This document shows, in pieces, positions 8,207 through 19,500 of a stretch of 46,482 nucleotides of DNA. Source of the stretch: Serratia sp. H1w (GTDB lineage: Bacteria; Pseudomonadota; Gammaproteobacteria; Enterobacterales; Enterobacteriaceae); contig NZ_AYMQ01000067.1 in NCBI RefSeq assembly GCF_000633355.1, positions 1 through 46,482 of the forward strand, in the 5' to 3' direction. The notes beneath the pieces are model-generated. The model worked only from the letters and a program-made list of their open reading frames with translations. It made no database searches and was not told the origin of the DNA. A program made the position numbers and the translations under genes. The stretch's first letter is position 1. Every line of letters starts with the position of its first letter.

Positions 8207-9835
8207 TTATTCTCCTGTGGCCTGAGCCAGTTGTTGCGCTTCCAGACGTTCACGCAGCAGTTTTTTATCGACTTTGCCGACCGGGGTTAGCGGTAGTGAC
8301 TCAACCTGGATAAAGCGGTCGGGCAATTTAAATTCGGCCACGCCCTGCTCACGCAGATGGCGGCGCAGTACCACGGGTTTGACGGCCTCGTGCGCGATCA
8401 CAAAGGCGCAGCTTTTTTCCCCCATCAGCGCATCCGGCATCGATACCAGGGCGGCGTTAATCACCGCAGGGTGGCGCAGCAGCAGGTTTTCAATTTCTTC
8501 TGCGGCAATCTTTTCACCACCACGGTTGATTTGGTCTTTCTGCCGTCCTTGCACCTGGACATAGCCGTCCGCCGTCAGGCTGATCAGATCGCCTGAACAA
8601 TAGAAGCCGTTCTCGTCAAAGGCTTCGGCATTGTGCTCCGGGCTTTGGTAATAGCCACGGAAGGTGTATGGCCCGCGCGTCATCAGGCGGCCAGTCTCTC
8701 CCACTGGCAGCGGATTGCCCTGCTCATCGGCCACCCACAGCTCATCGTCCGGGCACATTGGCGTGCCTTGGGTAGTGAGAATGTGTTGATCGTCATCATC
8801 CAGCAGCGTGTAGTTCACCAGCCCTTCGGCCATGCCGAACACCTGCTGTAACTGACAGCCGATCTCATTGCGTATCCGAGCCGCCAGGGTTTCTCCCAGT
8901 TTGGCGCCACCAACCTGCAACAGCGTCAGGCTGGCCAACGGTTGATTGCTGCCCCACTCTTCAATCGCCTGTAGCCACAGGGTAACGGCTGGCGGCACCA
9001 GCGCGGTGACCGTGATCTGATGCTGTTCGATCAGCTTGAAACATTGGGCCGCGGCAGGATCGCTGGCAAACACCACCAACCCGGCACCATAGAACACCCC
9101 CAGCACCCCAGGAGAGCTCATCGGATAGTTATGGGCCACCGGTAAGGCGCACAGGTAGCGGGTGGAACTGTCGAAACGGCAAATCTCCACGCTACGGCGA
9201 ATGCTGTAGTAATAATCGTTATGAGTGCGCGGGATCAGCTTCGGCGTGCCGGTGCTGCCACCGGATAGCTGGAAAAATGCCACTTGATCGGCAGCCGTTG
9301 GCGTCGGTTCAAAAGTGCCAGACTCCTCCTCCAGCCAGGCAGCCAACGCTTGTTCACCTTCGGACTGATTACGCAACCCGATCACTCGCAGCGAAGGATG
9401 CTGTTCCCTGAACGTTTCCAGGAACTGATCCTGTGCAAACAGGGCATGATCGCGATCGGCAATCAACAGCGCAGGCTTGATTTGGCTGGCATAGGCGTTC
9501 AGTTCGCTACGTTGATGGCTGAACAGGGCATTCACCGGCACTACACCGATTTTCAGCAGGGCAAAGAACACCACATAGAATTCAACCACGTTGCCAAGCT
9601 GCACCAGCGCGGTATCACCGGATTGCAGCCCACGTCGTAACAGGGCAGCGGCCAGACGATCGGAAAGCTGTTCCATCTGGCGGTAGCTCAAGCTGCGCTG
9701 TGCGTCGATCGTGGCAATAGCGTCGTTGTCTGCCTGACGAGACAAGATGTCGGTCAATGGTCGATCGATCCAATAGCCACGTTCGCGGTAACGGCGCGCG
9801 AGCGCTTCCGGCCAGGGGGTAAAAGCAATAGTCAT
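8207..9835 (-). CDS. entE: 2,3-dihydroxybenzoate--AMP ligase EntE
   Basis: 542 residues from the ATG at 9835 (E. coli EntE 536). The open frame continues upstream across the end of entC, but [20 protein letters not shown] is the conserved N-terminus. Adenylate-forming motifs are visible: [35 protein letters not shown] and the C-terminal lysine in TPVGKVDKK. It adenylates 2,3-dihydroxybenzoate and loads it on the EntB carrier domain. The gap to the entC stop is 10 bp. Confidence 0.97.
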   Translation of the reverse strand: MTIAFTPWPEALARRYRERGYWIDRPLTDILSRQADNDAIATIDAQRSLSYRQMEQLSDRLAAALLRRGLQSGDTALVQLGNVVEFYVVFFALLKIGVVPVNALFSHQRSELNAYASQIKPALLIADRDHALFAQDQFLETFREQHPSLRVIGLRNQSEGEQALAAWLEEESGTFEPTPTAADQVAFFQLSGGSTGTPKLIPRTHNDYYYSIRRSVEICRFDSSTRYLCALPVAHNYPMSSPGVLGVFYGAGLVVFASDPAAAQCFKLIEQHQITVTALVPPAVTLWLQAIEEWGSNQPLASLTLLQVGGAKLGETLAARIRNEIGCQLQQVFGMAEGLVNYTLLDDDDQHILTTQGTPMCPDDELWVADEQGNPLPVGETGRLMTRGPYTFRGYYQSPEHNAEAFDENGFYCSGDLISLTADGYVQVQGRQKDQINRGGEKIAAEEIENLLLRHPAVINAALVSMPDALMGEKSCAFVIAHEAVKPVVLRRHLREQGVAEFKLPDRFIQVESLPLTPVGKVDKKLLRERLEAQQLAQATGE

Positions 9836-9845
9836 GGGGAACTCT

Positions 9846-11054
9846 CTATCCTTGATTGAGGCCAAACGCACGCAGAATGGTGCTGAGTTTGGTGCCGGTT
9901 TCGTGCCATTCGGACTGCGGGGAGGAGTCTTGTACAATGCCTGCACCGGCAAACAGGCGAACCTGATTACCCTTGACGGTGCCGCAACGGATGGTAACGA
10001 CCCACTCCCCGTTGCCTTCGGCGTCACACCAGCCGACGATGCCGCCAAACAGCTGGCGATCAAATGGCTCAAGCTGTTCGATAAGATCCCGCGCGGCCAA
10101 TGTTGGGGTACCGCACAATGCCGGAGTCGGATGCAGCAAGCAGGCCAGCGATAGAGCATTTTCTGCCCGATTGGCCACTTCTCCGTCGATTGGCGTTGAA
10201 AGATGCCATAAGGTGGTGGTGCTCAGCAGTTCGGGGATCGCGGGAATATGCAAATGACTGCAACGCCCAGCCAATACCTGGCGCATGCCTTCGGTCACGA
10301 TCTGGTGCTCATAGCGATCTTTGCCGGAGAGCAACAGTTGCTCGCTGACGGCTCGATCTTGTTGTGGATCGCTTTCGCGCCGTGCCGAACCGGCCAGCGG
10401 ATTGGAATGGAACTGGTCGCCAAATTTACGCAGTAGCAGCTCCGGGCTGGCTCCCACCAACGCCCCTTCTTCCAGCGGCACGTGGAAATGGAAACCGTGG
10501 GGATTCTGGGCAATGATGCGCGTCATCAACGCTTCATGGTCTACCGGCTTGCTGGTTTCAATATCCAACAAACGAGCGAGCACCACCTTATCCAGTTGCT
10601 CACCGCTGGTGGCCAGCACGGCATCGCTAACCATCTGCATAAACTGCGGCTGTGCTGGCAATTCGGTCTGGCGAACAATCTCGGGGATCGATCCTGTCGC
10701 CGGTGCCAAGCTGGCCAGCAGGGTTTCACGATCGAACCATTGCGTCTGTTGCGGGATAAACAGTGCCGAGGGCTGACGAGTATCGAAAGGGATCGCGCCG
10801 CACAGCAACGGATCCTTGATGCCGGCCTTGCGGGCCTGCGTAAAGGCTTGTTGTATCGCCTGCTGGAATTGGCCTTGCAGATCATCGCCATCAATCGCTG
10901 GCAAGGTGATGCGGGCAAAGCATCCTTGGGTGCTCAGACTGCGAAAAGGCGAGGTAAAAAAGAAACCTGAAGTCGGTGATACGGTGGCGGACTGTGCCAG
11001 CTCTACACCCTGTTGCAGGTCCTTTTGCGCAGCGCCCTTAACGGCTACGTCCAT
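9846..11054 (-). CDS. entC: Isochorismate synthase EntC
   Basis: 402 residues (E. coli 391) if started at the ATG at 11054, which has GAGGAAG 7-8 bp upstream. An upstream ATG pair near 11078 is less likely. Chorismate-binding enzyme motifs are present: [17 protein letters not shown] and [21 protein letters not shown]. It isomerises chorismate to isochorismate, the committed step of the pathway. It is the first gene of entCEBA, and two Fur-box-like sites lie between it and fepB. Confidence 0.96.
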   Translation of the reverse strand: MDVAVKGAAQKDLQQGVELAQSATVSPTSGFFFTSPFRSLSTQGCFARITLPAIDGDDLQGQFQQAIQQAFTQARKAGIKDPLLCGAIPFDTRQPSALFIPQQTQWFDRETLLASLAPATGSIPEIVRQTELPAQPQFMQMVSDAVLATSGEQLDKVVLARLLDIETSKPVDHEALMTRIIAQNPHGFHFHVPLEEGALVGASPELLLRKFGDQFHSNPLAGSARRESDPQQDRAVSEQLLLSGKDRYEHQIVTEGMRQVLAGRCSHLHIPAIPELLSTTTLWHLSTPIDGEVANRAENALSLACLLHPTPALCGTPTLAARDLIEQLEPFDRQLFGGIVGWCDAEGNGEWVVTIRCGTVKGNQVRLFAGAGIVQDSSPQSEWHETGTKLSTILRAFGLNQG

Positions 11055-11091
11055 AGGTACTTCCTCTCGTTTCATCAATAATAACCAATAT

Positions 11092-11110
11092 AATAATGAT
11101 TATCATTTGT
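11092..11110. promoter_or_regulatory. Fur box upstream of entC
   Basis: AATAATGATTATCATTTGT matches the 19-bp Fur consensus GATAATGATAATCATTATC at 14 positions by my count. It lies 38 bp upstream of the entC start in the divergent entC-fepB region. Confidence 0.8.
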
Positions 11111-11212
11111 ATTGCATCCGCGATAAAGTACCTGCCAGAACAGAGCATGTCAATAAAACGTAAGCTCTTCTGCTCGCCCACATTAAGGGGTAAACTTGCT
11201 GGTTTCAGACCA

Positions 11213-11231
11213 ATGAATAATTATCATTCAA
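11213..11231. promoter_or_regulatory. Second Fur-like box, just upstream of fepB
   Basis: ATGAATAATTATCATTCAA contains the inverted repeat TGAAT / ATTCA and 11 of 19 Fur consensus positions. It ends only 18 bp before the fepB ATG and would block that transcript separately from entC. Confidence 0.6.
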
Positions 11232-11249
11232 ATTAAAAGGATCTCATTG

Positions 11250-12209
11250 ATGTCCATTCCCCTGCGGCTCAGCCTGGCACTGTTTGGCCTGCTGACGTTA
11301 AGCGCGGCCCAAGCCGGGACCCAAACCTGGCCGCGTAGTATCGAAACCTCGCACGGCGTTATTACCCTTGATCAACCACCGCAGCGCATCGTCTCCACCA
11401 GCGTGACGGTGACCGGCACACTGTTGGCGATCGACGCCCCGGTGATCGCCAGCGGAGCCACCAGCCCAAATAACCGGCTGTCGGATAAACAAGGTTTTTT
11501 CCATCAGTGGGGAGAGATCGCGGCCCAACGTGGGGTGAAGCGGTTGTATATCGGTGAACCCAATGCCGAAGCGATCGCTGGCGAAGCACCGGATCTGATT
11601 ATCATGTCAGCGACTGGAGCTGACTCTGCGGTGCGCCTATACGATCAACTGTCGGCCATTGCTCCGGTGCTGGTTGTCAACTACGACGATAAAAGCTGGC
11701 AGGAGCTGGCCGAAATACTCGGCGTCGCTACCGGCCATGAAGCGCAGGCGGAGAAGATCGTCAGCGAGTTTGATCAACGGGAAAAAACGCTCAAACAACA
11801 GATGACATTGCCGCCACAGCCCATTACGGCACTGGTGTTTCGCGGCGATGGTAAGAACGCCAACCTGTGGACCGCCGAGTCGTCGCAGGGGCAACTGCTG
11901 CAACAGCTAGGCTTTACGCTGGCCACCTTGCCGCCAAAACTCAACGCCAGCACCAGCCAGGGCGCGCGGAAAGATATCGTACAACTGGGGAGTGAAAACC
12001 TGGCGGAAGGCCTGAATGGTCAGACGCTGCTGTTATTCGCCAACGATGAAAGCGACGCACAGCGGCTGATGAGCAACAGTTTCCTGGCCCATCTGCCTGC
12101 GGTGGAGAATAAACGGGTTTATCCCCTGGGGAACGATACTTTCCGTCTGGATTATTACAGCGCCAGCAACTTGCTGACGCGTCTGGAAAAGCTGTTTATT
12201 TCCCCGTAG
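11250..12209 (+). CDS. fepB: Periplasmic ferric-siderophore-binding protein FepB
   Basis: 319 residues (E. coli FepB 318). The N-terminal stretch [17 protein letters not shown] followed by SAAQA is a signal peptide, with likely cleavage after AQA (residue ~22). The rest is a class III periplasmic binding protein ([13 protein letters not shown], then a C-terminal lobe). It passes ferric enterobactin from the outer-membrane receptor to FepDGC. The ATG at 11250 follows AAAAGG; a TTG directly before it is in frame but unlikely. Its 3' end overlaps the convergent entS by 14 bp. Confidence 0.93.
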   Translation: MSIPLRLSLALFGLLTLSAAQAGTQTWPRSIETSHGVITLDQPPQRIVSTSVTVTGTLLAIDAPVIASGATSPNNRLSDKQGFFHQWGEIAAQRGVKRLYIGEPNAEAIAGEAPDLIIMSATGADSAVRLYDQLSAIAPVLVVNYDDKSWQELAEILGVATGHEAQAEKIVSEFDQREKTLKQQMTLPPQPITALVFRGDGKNANLWTAESSQGQLLQQLGFTLATLPPKLNASTSQGARKDIVQLGSENLAEGLNGQTLLLFANDESDAQRLMSNSFLAHLPAVENKRVYPLGNDTFRLDYYSASNLLTRLEKLFISP

Positions 12210-13464
12210 CCTCGGTGGCGGGTTGGAGTTCTTCACTCTGCCCGCCCATGCTTACGTTGCGCAGGCTGCGCATGGCAAACGCCAGCACCACAGCCAGCAG
12301 CGCCGCACCAAAGCCGAAACTGGTCGAGCTCATCGCTGGCAGCATAAATGCCCCCATCGCGCCAAGCAACAAGGCACCAAGCGCATCCCCCACCACGTTC
12401 TGCGCAGTCCACAGGCCATTAATCCGCCCCAGAAACGCGTCCGGTGTCAGGTTCTGAATCAAACCATATTGCAGCAGGGAGTTCAGCGCACTGAGATAGC
12501 CAAACACCACCAGGCATAACAGCGCCATGCTGTACCAAGGCATCAACCCAAACAGTCCAATGGCTGCGAAAGCCGCTATCGCCGTTATCAGCATCATCCA
12601 GCCCGGCCTGGCCACCTGAGCGATCCGACCACTGGTGAAGGCGCCAATCGCTGCACCTAATGGCACCGCGGCATACATGATCCCCAGACTCTGGGTGGTA
12701 ACCTGCCACATGCCCGAGATGGCCGGATATAACACGCGAACCGCACTGGCCATGGTCATCAGCGCGCCAATCAGCGCCACCATGCCAATCACTTTGTTCT
12801 GGAACAGGAAAGTGAAGCCACCGATCAACGCCCGCAACGGATGCTCGCGCGGCTGAGGCGGCGGCGGCAACTGCGGCAGTTTGAGGAGAGGTATCAAGGT
12901 AATCAGCGTGCCCAAAGCTGCCAGTGCATAGTTCCAACTGATACCGGCCCCGGCAATCACCAGACCACCAATAGCCGGTGACAGGATCGAGCCAAAGCGC
13001 ACGGTCAGCATGCTGATGGCACCGGCCTGCACGATATTCTCACGGCCAACGATGGCTGGTGTCGCGGCCAGCAACGCCGTTACCCCCACCGCACCAAAAA
13101 ATCCGTCCCACACCGCTAGCAGATAAATGGCCGTCAACGAAGGCACGGGTAGCGCAGCATTGAGGCACAGCCCCAGAAAACCCACGCCACAGGTTGAACG
13201 GGCAAACAGGATCAGACGACGGCGTTCATAGCGATCGGCCAATACGCCCCCCATCAGCAGGCCGGCAAACATGCCGCTGCCTGCCAGGGTCACTGCCAGC
13301 CCGACCAACAGGGTTGAGCCGGTTAACGCCTGGATCTGCACCGGAATGGCGATCGCCATCAGGCCTAATGCCACAATCGAAATAAAGCGGGCGCAGAATA
13401 CGGCGCGAAACGCGGGGTTGGTCTTGAGCAGACTGAAATCGAGCAAAATAGAGGGTTTGTTCAT
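12196..13464 (-). CDS. entS: Enterobactin exporter EntS (MFS)
   Basis: 422 residues from the ATG at 13464 ([20 protein letters not shown], the conserved start; E. coli EntS 416). It has about 12 membrane segments and the MFS motif [12 protein letters not shown] after segment 2. [20 protein letters not shown] and [12 protein letters not shown] match the family closely. It exports the finished siderophore from cytosol to periplasm. It is transcribed divergently from fepDGC across a Fur box and ends inside the 3' end of fepB. Confidence 0.95.
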   Translation of the reverse strand: MNKPSILLDFSLLKTNPAFRAVFCARFISIVALGLMAIAIPVQIQALTGSTLLVGLAVTLAGSGMFAGLLMGGVLADRYERRRLILFARSTCGVGFLGLCLNAALPVPSLTAIYLLAVWDGFFGAVGVTALLAATPAIVGRENIVQAGAISMLTVRFGSILSPAIGGLVIAGAGISWNYALAALGTLITLIPLLKLPQLPPPPQPREHPLRALIGGFTFLFQNKVIGMVALIGALMTMASAVRVLYPAISGMWQVTTQSLGIMYAAVPLGAAIGAFTSGRIAQVARPGWMMLITAIAAFAAIGLFGLMPWYSMALLCLVVFGYLSALNSLLQYGLIQNLTPDAFLGRINGLWTAQNVVGDALGALLLGAMGAFMLPAMSSTSFGFGAALLAVVLAFAMRSLRNVSMGGQSEELQPATEATGK

Positions 13465-13577
13465 TTTGTTATCACCACAACTTATATCCTTGATCTTCCA
13501 CAAACAACGTCTTGATATTCCAGAAGTGCAGCGCTAGTGCTGGTCAGGCTGCCATGCTACCATAGATAAACACAATC

Positions 13578-13596
13578 AATAATGATAATAGATATC
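13578..13596. promoter_or_regulatory. Fur box between entS and fepD
   Basis: AATAATGATAATAGATATC matches the Fur consensus at 15 of 19 positions by my count. Overlapping it is the inverted repeat AATGATA / TATCATT (13581-13599). It lies 28 bp before fepD and about 115 bp before entS, so it can control both divergent units. Confidence 0.82.
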
Positions 13597-13624
13597 ATTC
13601 ATGTTCAATTAAAAATGGGCTGTC

Positions 13625-14698
13625 ATGTTCCGGCTTACACCTAATTGCTCTTCCCCGCTCCCTGACCACCGGGGCACACTATTTCTGGGTTTACCCCGTT
13701 CCTTCTGGCTACGCCTGCTTGGCCTGCTATGCGCCGTTGCAGTGCTGTTGGTAATGATGATGCTCAGCCTGTCGCTAGGGGCTAAATCCATTCCTTTCGC
13801 CAACGTGATGGCTGCGCTTAGCGGCCAGTGCAGTGGCGCAGACTGTGTGATCATCACCGAAGCCCGCCTGCCACGCACGCTGATCGGCGTACTGGCTGGC
13901 ATCGCGTTGGGGCTGGCTGGTGCGCTGATGCAAACCCTCACCCGCAATCCGCTGGCGGATCCCGGCATTTTAGGGGTTAACTCCGGTGCCGGTTTCGCCG
14001 TGGTGTTGGGCATCACCTTCTTTGGCGCGGCCACCGTCAGCGAGTATCTGTGGTTTGCCTTTGCCGGTGCGCTGTTTGCCTCACTCTTGGTGGCGCTGGT
14101 AGGGGCATTGGGTGGCAGCCGCGTTAACCCTGTACGCCTGACGCTGGCCGGGGTGGCGCTGGCCGCGGTACTGGAAGGGATGAGCACCGGCATTGCCCTG
14201 CTCAACCCTTTAGTGTTCGATCAACTGCGTTTCTGGCAGGCTGGCTCACTCGACATTCAGAGTATGGCCGTGGTGCGCACCGTGGCATGGCCCATCCTGC
14301 TCGGCACCCTGATCACCCTGTGGCTTAGCAAAGCGCTGAACACTTTGAGCATGGGGAGTGAGCTTGCAGCGGCGCTCGGCACCGGGATTATCCGCACCCA
14401 GCTGCTTGGCCTGTTAGCGATTACGTTGCTGTGTGGCGGTGCGACCGCCGCCGTTGGCCCAATCGCCTTTGTCGGGCTGATGATGCCCCATATTGCCCGC
14501 CGCATGGCGGGCTCAGAATTAAGCTGGATGCTGCCCTGGACGCTGGTTTTAACTCCGATCCTGATGCTGAGTGCCGATTTACTGGGACGTTTTCTGGTGG
14601 CAGGTGAACTACGGGTCTCCATCGTACTGTCCCTGATCGGCGCGCCGATGTTGATTATGCTGGTGCGCCAGCGCCGTATGTTCCGGCGGGGGGGATAA
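13625..14698 (+). CDS. fepD: Ferric enterobactin ABC transporter permease FepD
   Basis: 357 residues (E. coli FepD 334), with the extra residues at the N-terminus. The start at 13625 has no strong ribosome site, so a downstream start is possible. The FecCD-family body shows EARLPRTLIGVLAGIALGLAG, MQTLTRNPLADPGILGVNSG and a late GPIAFVGLMMPHIAR coupling region. It forms the inner-membrane channel with FepG. The next gene starts 2 bp after its stop. Confidence 0.93.
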   Translation: MFRLTPNCSSPLPDHRGTLFLGLPRSFWLRLLGLLCAVAVLLVMMMLSLSLGAKSIPFANVMAALSGQCSGADCVIITEARLPRTLIGVLAGIALGLAGALMQTLTRNPLADPGILGVNSGAGFAVVLGITFFGAATVSEYLWFAFAGALFASLLVALVGALGGSRVNPVRLTLAGVALAAVLEGMSTGIALLNPLVFDQLRFWQAGSLDIQSMAVVRTVAWPILLGTLITLWLSKALNTLSMGSELAAALGTGIIRTQLLGLLAITLLCGGATAAVGPIAFVGLMMPHIARRMAGSELSWMLPWTLVLTPILMLSADLLGRFLVAGELRVSIVLSLIGAPMLIMLVRQRRMFRRGG

Positions 14699-14699
14699 G

Positions 14700-15725
14700 A
14701 TGAGCCTGCTGGTTTCCCGCCTGATCCTCAACAAAAAACCGCTGCGGCTGGCTCGCCCGTTGGCCACTGCGTTGCTATTGTTATTCGCCTGCCTGGCGCT
14801 GGCAGTCTATGCCCTCGGTTCTGGCACCTTGCAACTCAGCGCGGCACAGGTGATCGATGCGCTGCGCGGCGAAGGCCCGGCCAACCTTGCGGTAATCGTC
14901 ACCCAGTGGCGTTTGCCTCGCGTTGCCATGGCCTTGCTGCTAGGTGCGGCGCTTGGCCTCAGCGGTGCGATTTTCCAGTCACTACTGCGTAACCCACTCG
15001 GCAGCCCAGACGTGATCGGCTTCAATACCGGTGCCTATAGTGGCGTGCTGGTCGCCATCGTGCTGTTTAACGGCGGGGTTATCGGCATAACTTCTGGCGC
15101 GTTGGCCGGTGGCCTGTTAACCGCCGCAGTGGTTTATCTGCTGGCCTGGAGTCATGGGGTCGAAACCTTCCGCCTGATCATTGTCGGGATTGCCGTTCGC
15201 GCCTTGTTGATGGCGGTCAATACCTGGATGATCGTTAGCGCCTCGCTGGAAGCATCGATGGCCGCCGGATTGTGGAACGCCGGCTCCCTCAACGGTATCA
15301 CCTGGGCAAAAAGCCTGCCGGTGCTGGCGGTACTGCTGCTGGCGTTACTGCTATTGCTGACGTTGACGCGGCGTATGCGAATGCTGGAAATGGGTGATGA
15401 TACCGCCTGCGCACTCGGCGTAGGTGTTGAACGTTCCCGTCTGCTGCTGTTGCTGACGGGCGTGGTGCTAACCGCTGCTGCCACCGCCGTGGCGGGCCCG
15501 ATTTCCTTTATTGCCCTGGTTGCCCCGCAAATTGCCCGCCGCCTGTGCGCCAACCAGAACGTCCTGCTACTCACCGCACTGACCGGTGCCTTATTATTGC
15601 TGGCGGCCGATGTGGCTGCGCAGCGCTTGTTTATGCCTTATCAACTGCCGGTCGGCGTGTTGACCGTCAGCATTGGTGGCATCTATCTGATTTGGTTACT
15701 AATCCGCGAGTCACGAAACAAATGA
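14700..15725 (+). CDS. fepG: Ferric enterobactin ABC transporter permease FepG
   Basis: 341 residues (E. coli FepG 330), FecCD family. Visible motifs are TQWRLPRVAMALLLGAALGLSG, LLRNPLGSPDVIGFNTGAYSG and GPISFIALVAPQIARR. It pairs with FepD to form the membrane pore. The start ATG (14700) is preceded by the GGGGGATAAG end of fepD and the stop overlaps the fepC start by ATGA, so fepDGC is translated as one coupled unit. Confidence 0.95.
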   Translation: MSLLVSRLILNKKPLRLARPLATALLLLFACLALAVYALGSGTLQLSAAQVIDALRGEGPANLAVIVTQWRLPRVAMALLLGAALGLSGAIFQSLLRNPLGSPDVIGFNTGAYSGVLVAIVLFNGGVIGITSGALAGGLLTAAVVYLLAWSHGVETFRLIIVGIAVRALLMAVNTWMIVSASLEASMAAGLWNAGSLNGITWAKSLPVLAVLLLALLLLLTLTRRMRMLEMGDDTACALGVGVERSRLLLLLTGVVLTAAATAVAGPISFIALVAPQIARRLCANQNVLLLTALTGALLLLAADVAAQRLFMPYQLPVGVLTVSIGGIYLIWLLIRESRNK

Positions 15726-16525
15726 ATGCTGAAACCTCGTTAACCGCACCGTTGCGTGCCGAAAACCTGACGCTGGGCTACGACAAGAAAATCGTCGCAC
15801 GCGATCTTTCAGTGTCTATTCCTCAGGGCGAACTGACGGTGATTATTGGGCCGAACGCCTGCGGTAAATCCACGCTGCTGCGCACCCTCAGCCGGTTGAT
15901 GCAGCCCCAGGCCGGTTCGGTGTGGCTGAATGGCCGACAAATCCGGGAATATCCCACCAAGGAAGTCGCACGTCAGTTAGGCCTGTTACCGCAAAGCTCG
16001 ATAGCCCCAGGCGATATTACGGTATTCGATCTGGTTGCCCGTGGCCGCTATCCTCATCAGAGCCTGTTCAGCCGCTGGCAGGAACAAGATCAGCAAGCCG
16101 TGGAGCACGCCATGCGCTCTACCGGCGTCGCCCAGTTGGCTGACCAACCGGTCGATACCCTGTCAGGCGGACAACGCCAGCGGGTGTGGATTGCGATGGT
16201 ACTGGCCCAGCAAACGCCGCTGCTGCTGTTGGATGAACCAACCACCTGGCTAGATATCACCCATCAAATCGATCTGTTGGAACTTCTGCGCCAACTGAAC
16301 CGGGAGAATAATTACACGCTGGTGGTGGTGCTGCACGATCTCAACCATGCCTGCCGCTATGCCACCCATCTGATCGCTATGCGTGACGGCAAAGTGGTGG
16401 CCGAGGGTGCCCCAAAAGCTATTGTGACGCCGGAGCTAATCGAAGAGGTTTACGGGCTGAAGTGCGTGATCATCGACGATCCGGTTTCGCATACGCCGCT
16501 GGTGGTGCCGTTGGGGAAAGAGTAA
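15722..16525 (+). CDS. fepC: Ferric enterobactin ABC transporter ATPase FepC
   Basis: 267 residues from the ATG at 15722, which overlaps the fepG stop (ATGA). A longer frame lies inside fepG and is not real. Walker A is GPNACGKST (residues ~40-48), the ABC signature is LSGGQRQRVWIAM, Walker B is LLLLDEPTTWLD and the switch histidine is in VVLHDLNHA. It powers ferric siderophore import through FepDG. It is the last gene of the unit. Confidence 0.96.
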   Translation: MNAETSLTAPLRAENLTLGYDKKIVARDLSVSIPQGELTVIIGPNACGKSTLLRTLSRLMQPQAGSVWLNGRQIREYPTKEVARQLGLLPQSSIAPGDITVFDLVARGRYPHQSLFSRWQEQDQQAVEHAMRSTGVAQLADQPVDTLSGGQRQRVWIAMVLAQQTPLLLLDEPTTWLDITHQIDLLELLRQLNRENNYTLVVVLHDLNHACRYATHLIAMRDGKVVAEGAPKAIVTPELIEEVYGLKCVIIDDPVSHTPLVVPLGKE

Positions 16526-16528
16526 ATC

Positions 16529-16548
16529 GGCCCCCGCTTACGGGGGCC
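16529..16548. terminator. Hairpin between convergent fepC and entF
   Basis: GGCCCCCG-CTTA-CGGGGGCC is a perfect 8-bp stem between the two convergent stop codons. There is no proper T-tract on either strand (only GATTT on the minus strand), so it is a weak or bidirectional terminator, or simply a barrier hairpin. Confidence 0.55.
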
Positions 16549-16554
16549 ATGCCA

Positions 16555-19500
16555 TTACAACGCCCGCAATACCCGGTTCAACAACGGGCCGAGCACCTTG
16601 AACGAGGCCGGTGAAACGATATCCACATGCGCACAGTCCAGTTCAAACACCTGCAACGCATCGACATACTCCGCCCAGGTCTGCTGCACGTCCATACCTG
16701 CCTGCAAGGTGCGCTTAGCGACAAACAGCGTCGCCTGCCCCTGGAATTGCGCTGTGTGGGTGCGTGACAACAGCCTGACCGAATCCGCGTAGTTAGCCTC
16801 GATATTGTCAAACATCGCCACCCGCGTTTCGCCCAGCGCCGGATCGAGCGTATCTTCCGATACCGCCAGGAACTGCTCGCGCTCACGCTGCACCTCTTTA
16901 AGCACGTTATCGTCCAGCATCACGTCCCAGTTCTGGGTTTCTGGCGGATAGGTATCCAGCAAGCCAAGGAAAGCGACTTCCTCACCCCGCGCCTGCAAGC
17001 GGGCCGCAATACCTTGAGCCAACGTCCCGCCCAGCGAATAGCCGATAAAGTGATACGGGCCATGCGGCTGTACCTGCAATACCGTGGCCAGATGCGCATC
17101 GCAGACCTGATCCATATCCTCCCCCAGCGCTAACGGGCCATCTGGCCGAGGAGATTGAATGCCCACCAGCGACCAATGCTGATCGATATAGCGCGGCAGC
17201 ACGCTGAACTGCCAGGAGAAACCAGAAGCCGGATGCAGGCAGAACAACGTCGGGCCTTCGGTAACGCGCAGCGGCAGCACGCTGTCGAAGCCGCATTGGT
17301 CAGCCTCTTCCTGCGTGCGTTCTTCTGCCAGCAGTTGAGCCAGTTGCTCCACTTTGGAAGCTACCATCACCTGCCCGACCGACACCGCTTTACCCAGATC
17401 GCGCCGCAACTCCGCCGCCAGACGCATCGCCAGCAACGAATGCCCGCCCAGGGCAAAGAAATCATCATCGGCAAACACCTGTTCGCGCTGGAGCAAACGG
17501 GCAAAGACGGCGGCGATATCACTTTCCAAACCCGGCTCTGGCTCACGCCCGGCCTTACTTGCTCCGGTTTGTGGCTGGGGTAAGGCTTTGCGATCGAGTT
17601 TACCGTTAGCGCTCAGTGGCAATTCGGCCATTTCAACCAGCGCAATCGGTACCATATGCGGCGGCAAGCGATCGGCTAATGCGGCCCGCAAGGCTTCGCT
17701 GTCCAGTTGCACATCGGATTGCGCGACCAGGTAGCCCACCAGTTGCCGGGCATCGCCACCCATCGCATCGGCGACCGTGCCCTCCAGAACCAAGGCATGG
17801 GCCACCGCCTGACGCACGCCAGGCAGTGACAACAAAGCGTGGTCGATCTCACTGAGCTCAATCCGCTGGCCACGAATTTTCAGTTGATCGTCGCTACGCC
17901 CCAGATATTCTACCGCGCCGTCTGGTAGCCAGCGGGCAACATCACCGGTGCGATACATCCGGCCACCATCACCTTGCGGATCGGCGACGAAACGGCTGGC
18001 AGTCAGATCCGGCCTAGCTAGATAACCATGAGCCAACTGCACACCGGTCAGATAGAGATCGCCAGCAACACCAGGTGGCACGGGCCGTAAGCGCGCATCC
18101 AGAATACGTAAACCGGTATTCCACACTGGTAAACCGATAGGAACGTTGGCGCCAGTGACTGCGGCAAGAGCATCACCAAAGGCTGGATGCCAGGTCACAT
18201 CCACTGCCGCCTCGGTCGGGCCATACAAATTATGCAATGGTACCTGAGTGCGGCTCTGCCACAGGCGGCACAGCTCTGCCGGTAATGCTTCACCGCTACA
18301 GAACACCTGACGCAATGGTTGGCAATGGGCGATGGCGGTGGCGCTATCCAGCGCGCCGACGAAGGCCGCCAGCATCGAGGGAACAAAGTGCATGGTCGTG
18401 ACTTTATGTCGATCGATTAGCGTTTGCAGCTGCTGCGGATCGCGATGCGCCTCCGGTGGAGCCATCACTAACTGTGCGCCCACCATCAGCGGCCAGAAGA
18501 ATTCCCACACCGAAACGTCAAAGCTGCACGGCGTTTTTTGCAGCACCACATCATCTGCCGTCAGCGGGTACTGATGCTGCATCCACAGTAAACGGTTAAC
18601 GATGGCCTGATGACCAACCAGCACGCCTTTTGGCCGCCCGGTTGAACCGGAAGTAAAAATGATATAGGCCGGATGATGCGGCGTTGGGCCTTGGATAGGG
18701 CTCAATGCAGTTGCATCGGCGGCCAGCGGCGCATCGTATAACAGCACTTCGCCCTGCCCCACAAAGCGTGCTTGTTGTGAAGCGTCGGTGATGATCAAGC
18801 GCGGTACCGCGTCCTCCAGCATCATGCTGAGGCGTTCATCTGGATAGCCGGTATCCAATGGCAAATAGGCAGCCCCCGCCTCCACAATCGCCATCAGCGC
18901 CAGTGACAAGAAGACCGAACGCGGCAAGGCCACCGCCACGATGTCGCCCGGTTGCACACCTTGAGCCACCAAGCGCTGAGCCAGAGCGATCACCTGTTCA
19001 CGAGTTTCGCGGTAGTTGAACCGATAATGTTCATCCGCCAGTGCCGGGGCATGCGGAGTTTTATCTGCTTGCTCGGCCAGCAGACCGCTAAGGGTCTGTG
19101 CTGGCACCGGGTAGGTGGTGTCGTTCACCTTGGCCAGCAGGGCGTGATCTTTTTCACTCAGCAAATCGGCTTCGCTCACTGGCAATGCCGGTTGGGCCGC
19201 AAACTGCCGTAGCAACAGCGGCAAACGCTGTAAGTGTTCCGTCAATTCGGCCAGTTGATAGCGCTCGGCATTGGCTAACAGCTCAATCTTCAGCGTACCG
19301 GCCTCGTCGATAAACAAGGCGATTTCCAGATCGCGCACCGGCCCAGAGGCCAGATCGTGAGTGATCCCTTCGATGCCAGCAAAATCGAGCTGATAATCAA
19401 ACATTTTAAAGTTGAAGACGGTGCCATACAGCGGTTGGCTGTCGCCAATCCGCCCCAGATCGCGCTGTACCTGCTCGGCATCATAGCGCTGGTGGCGGCG

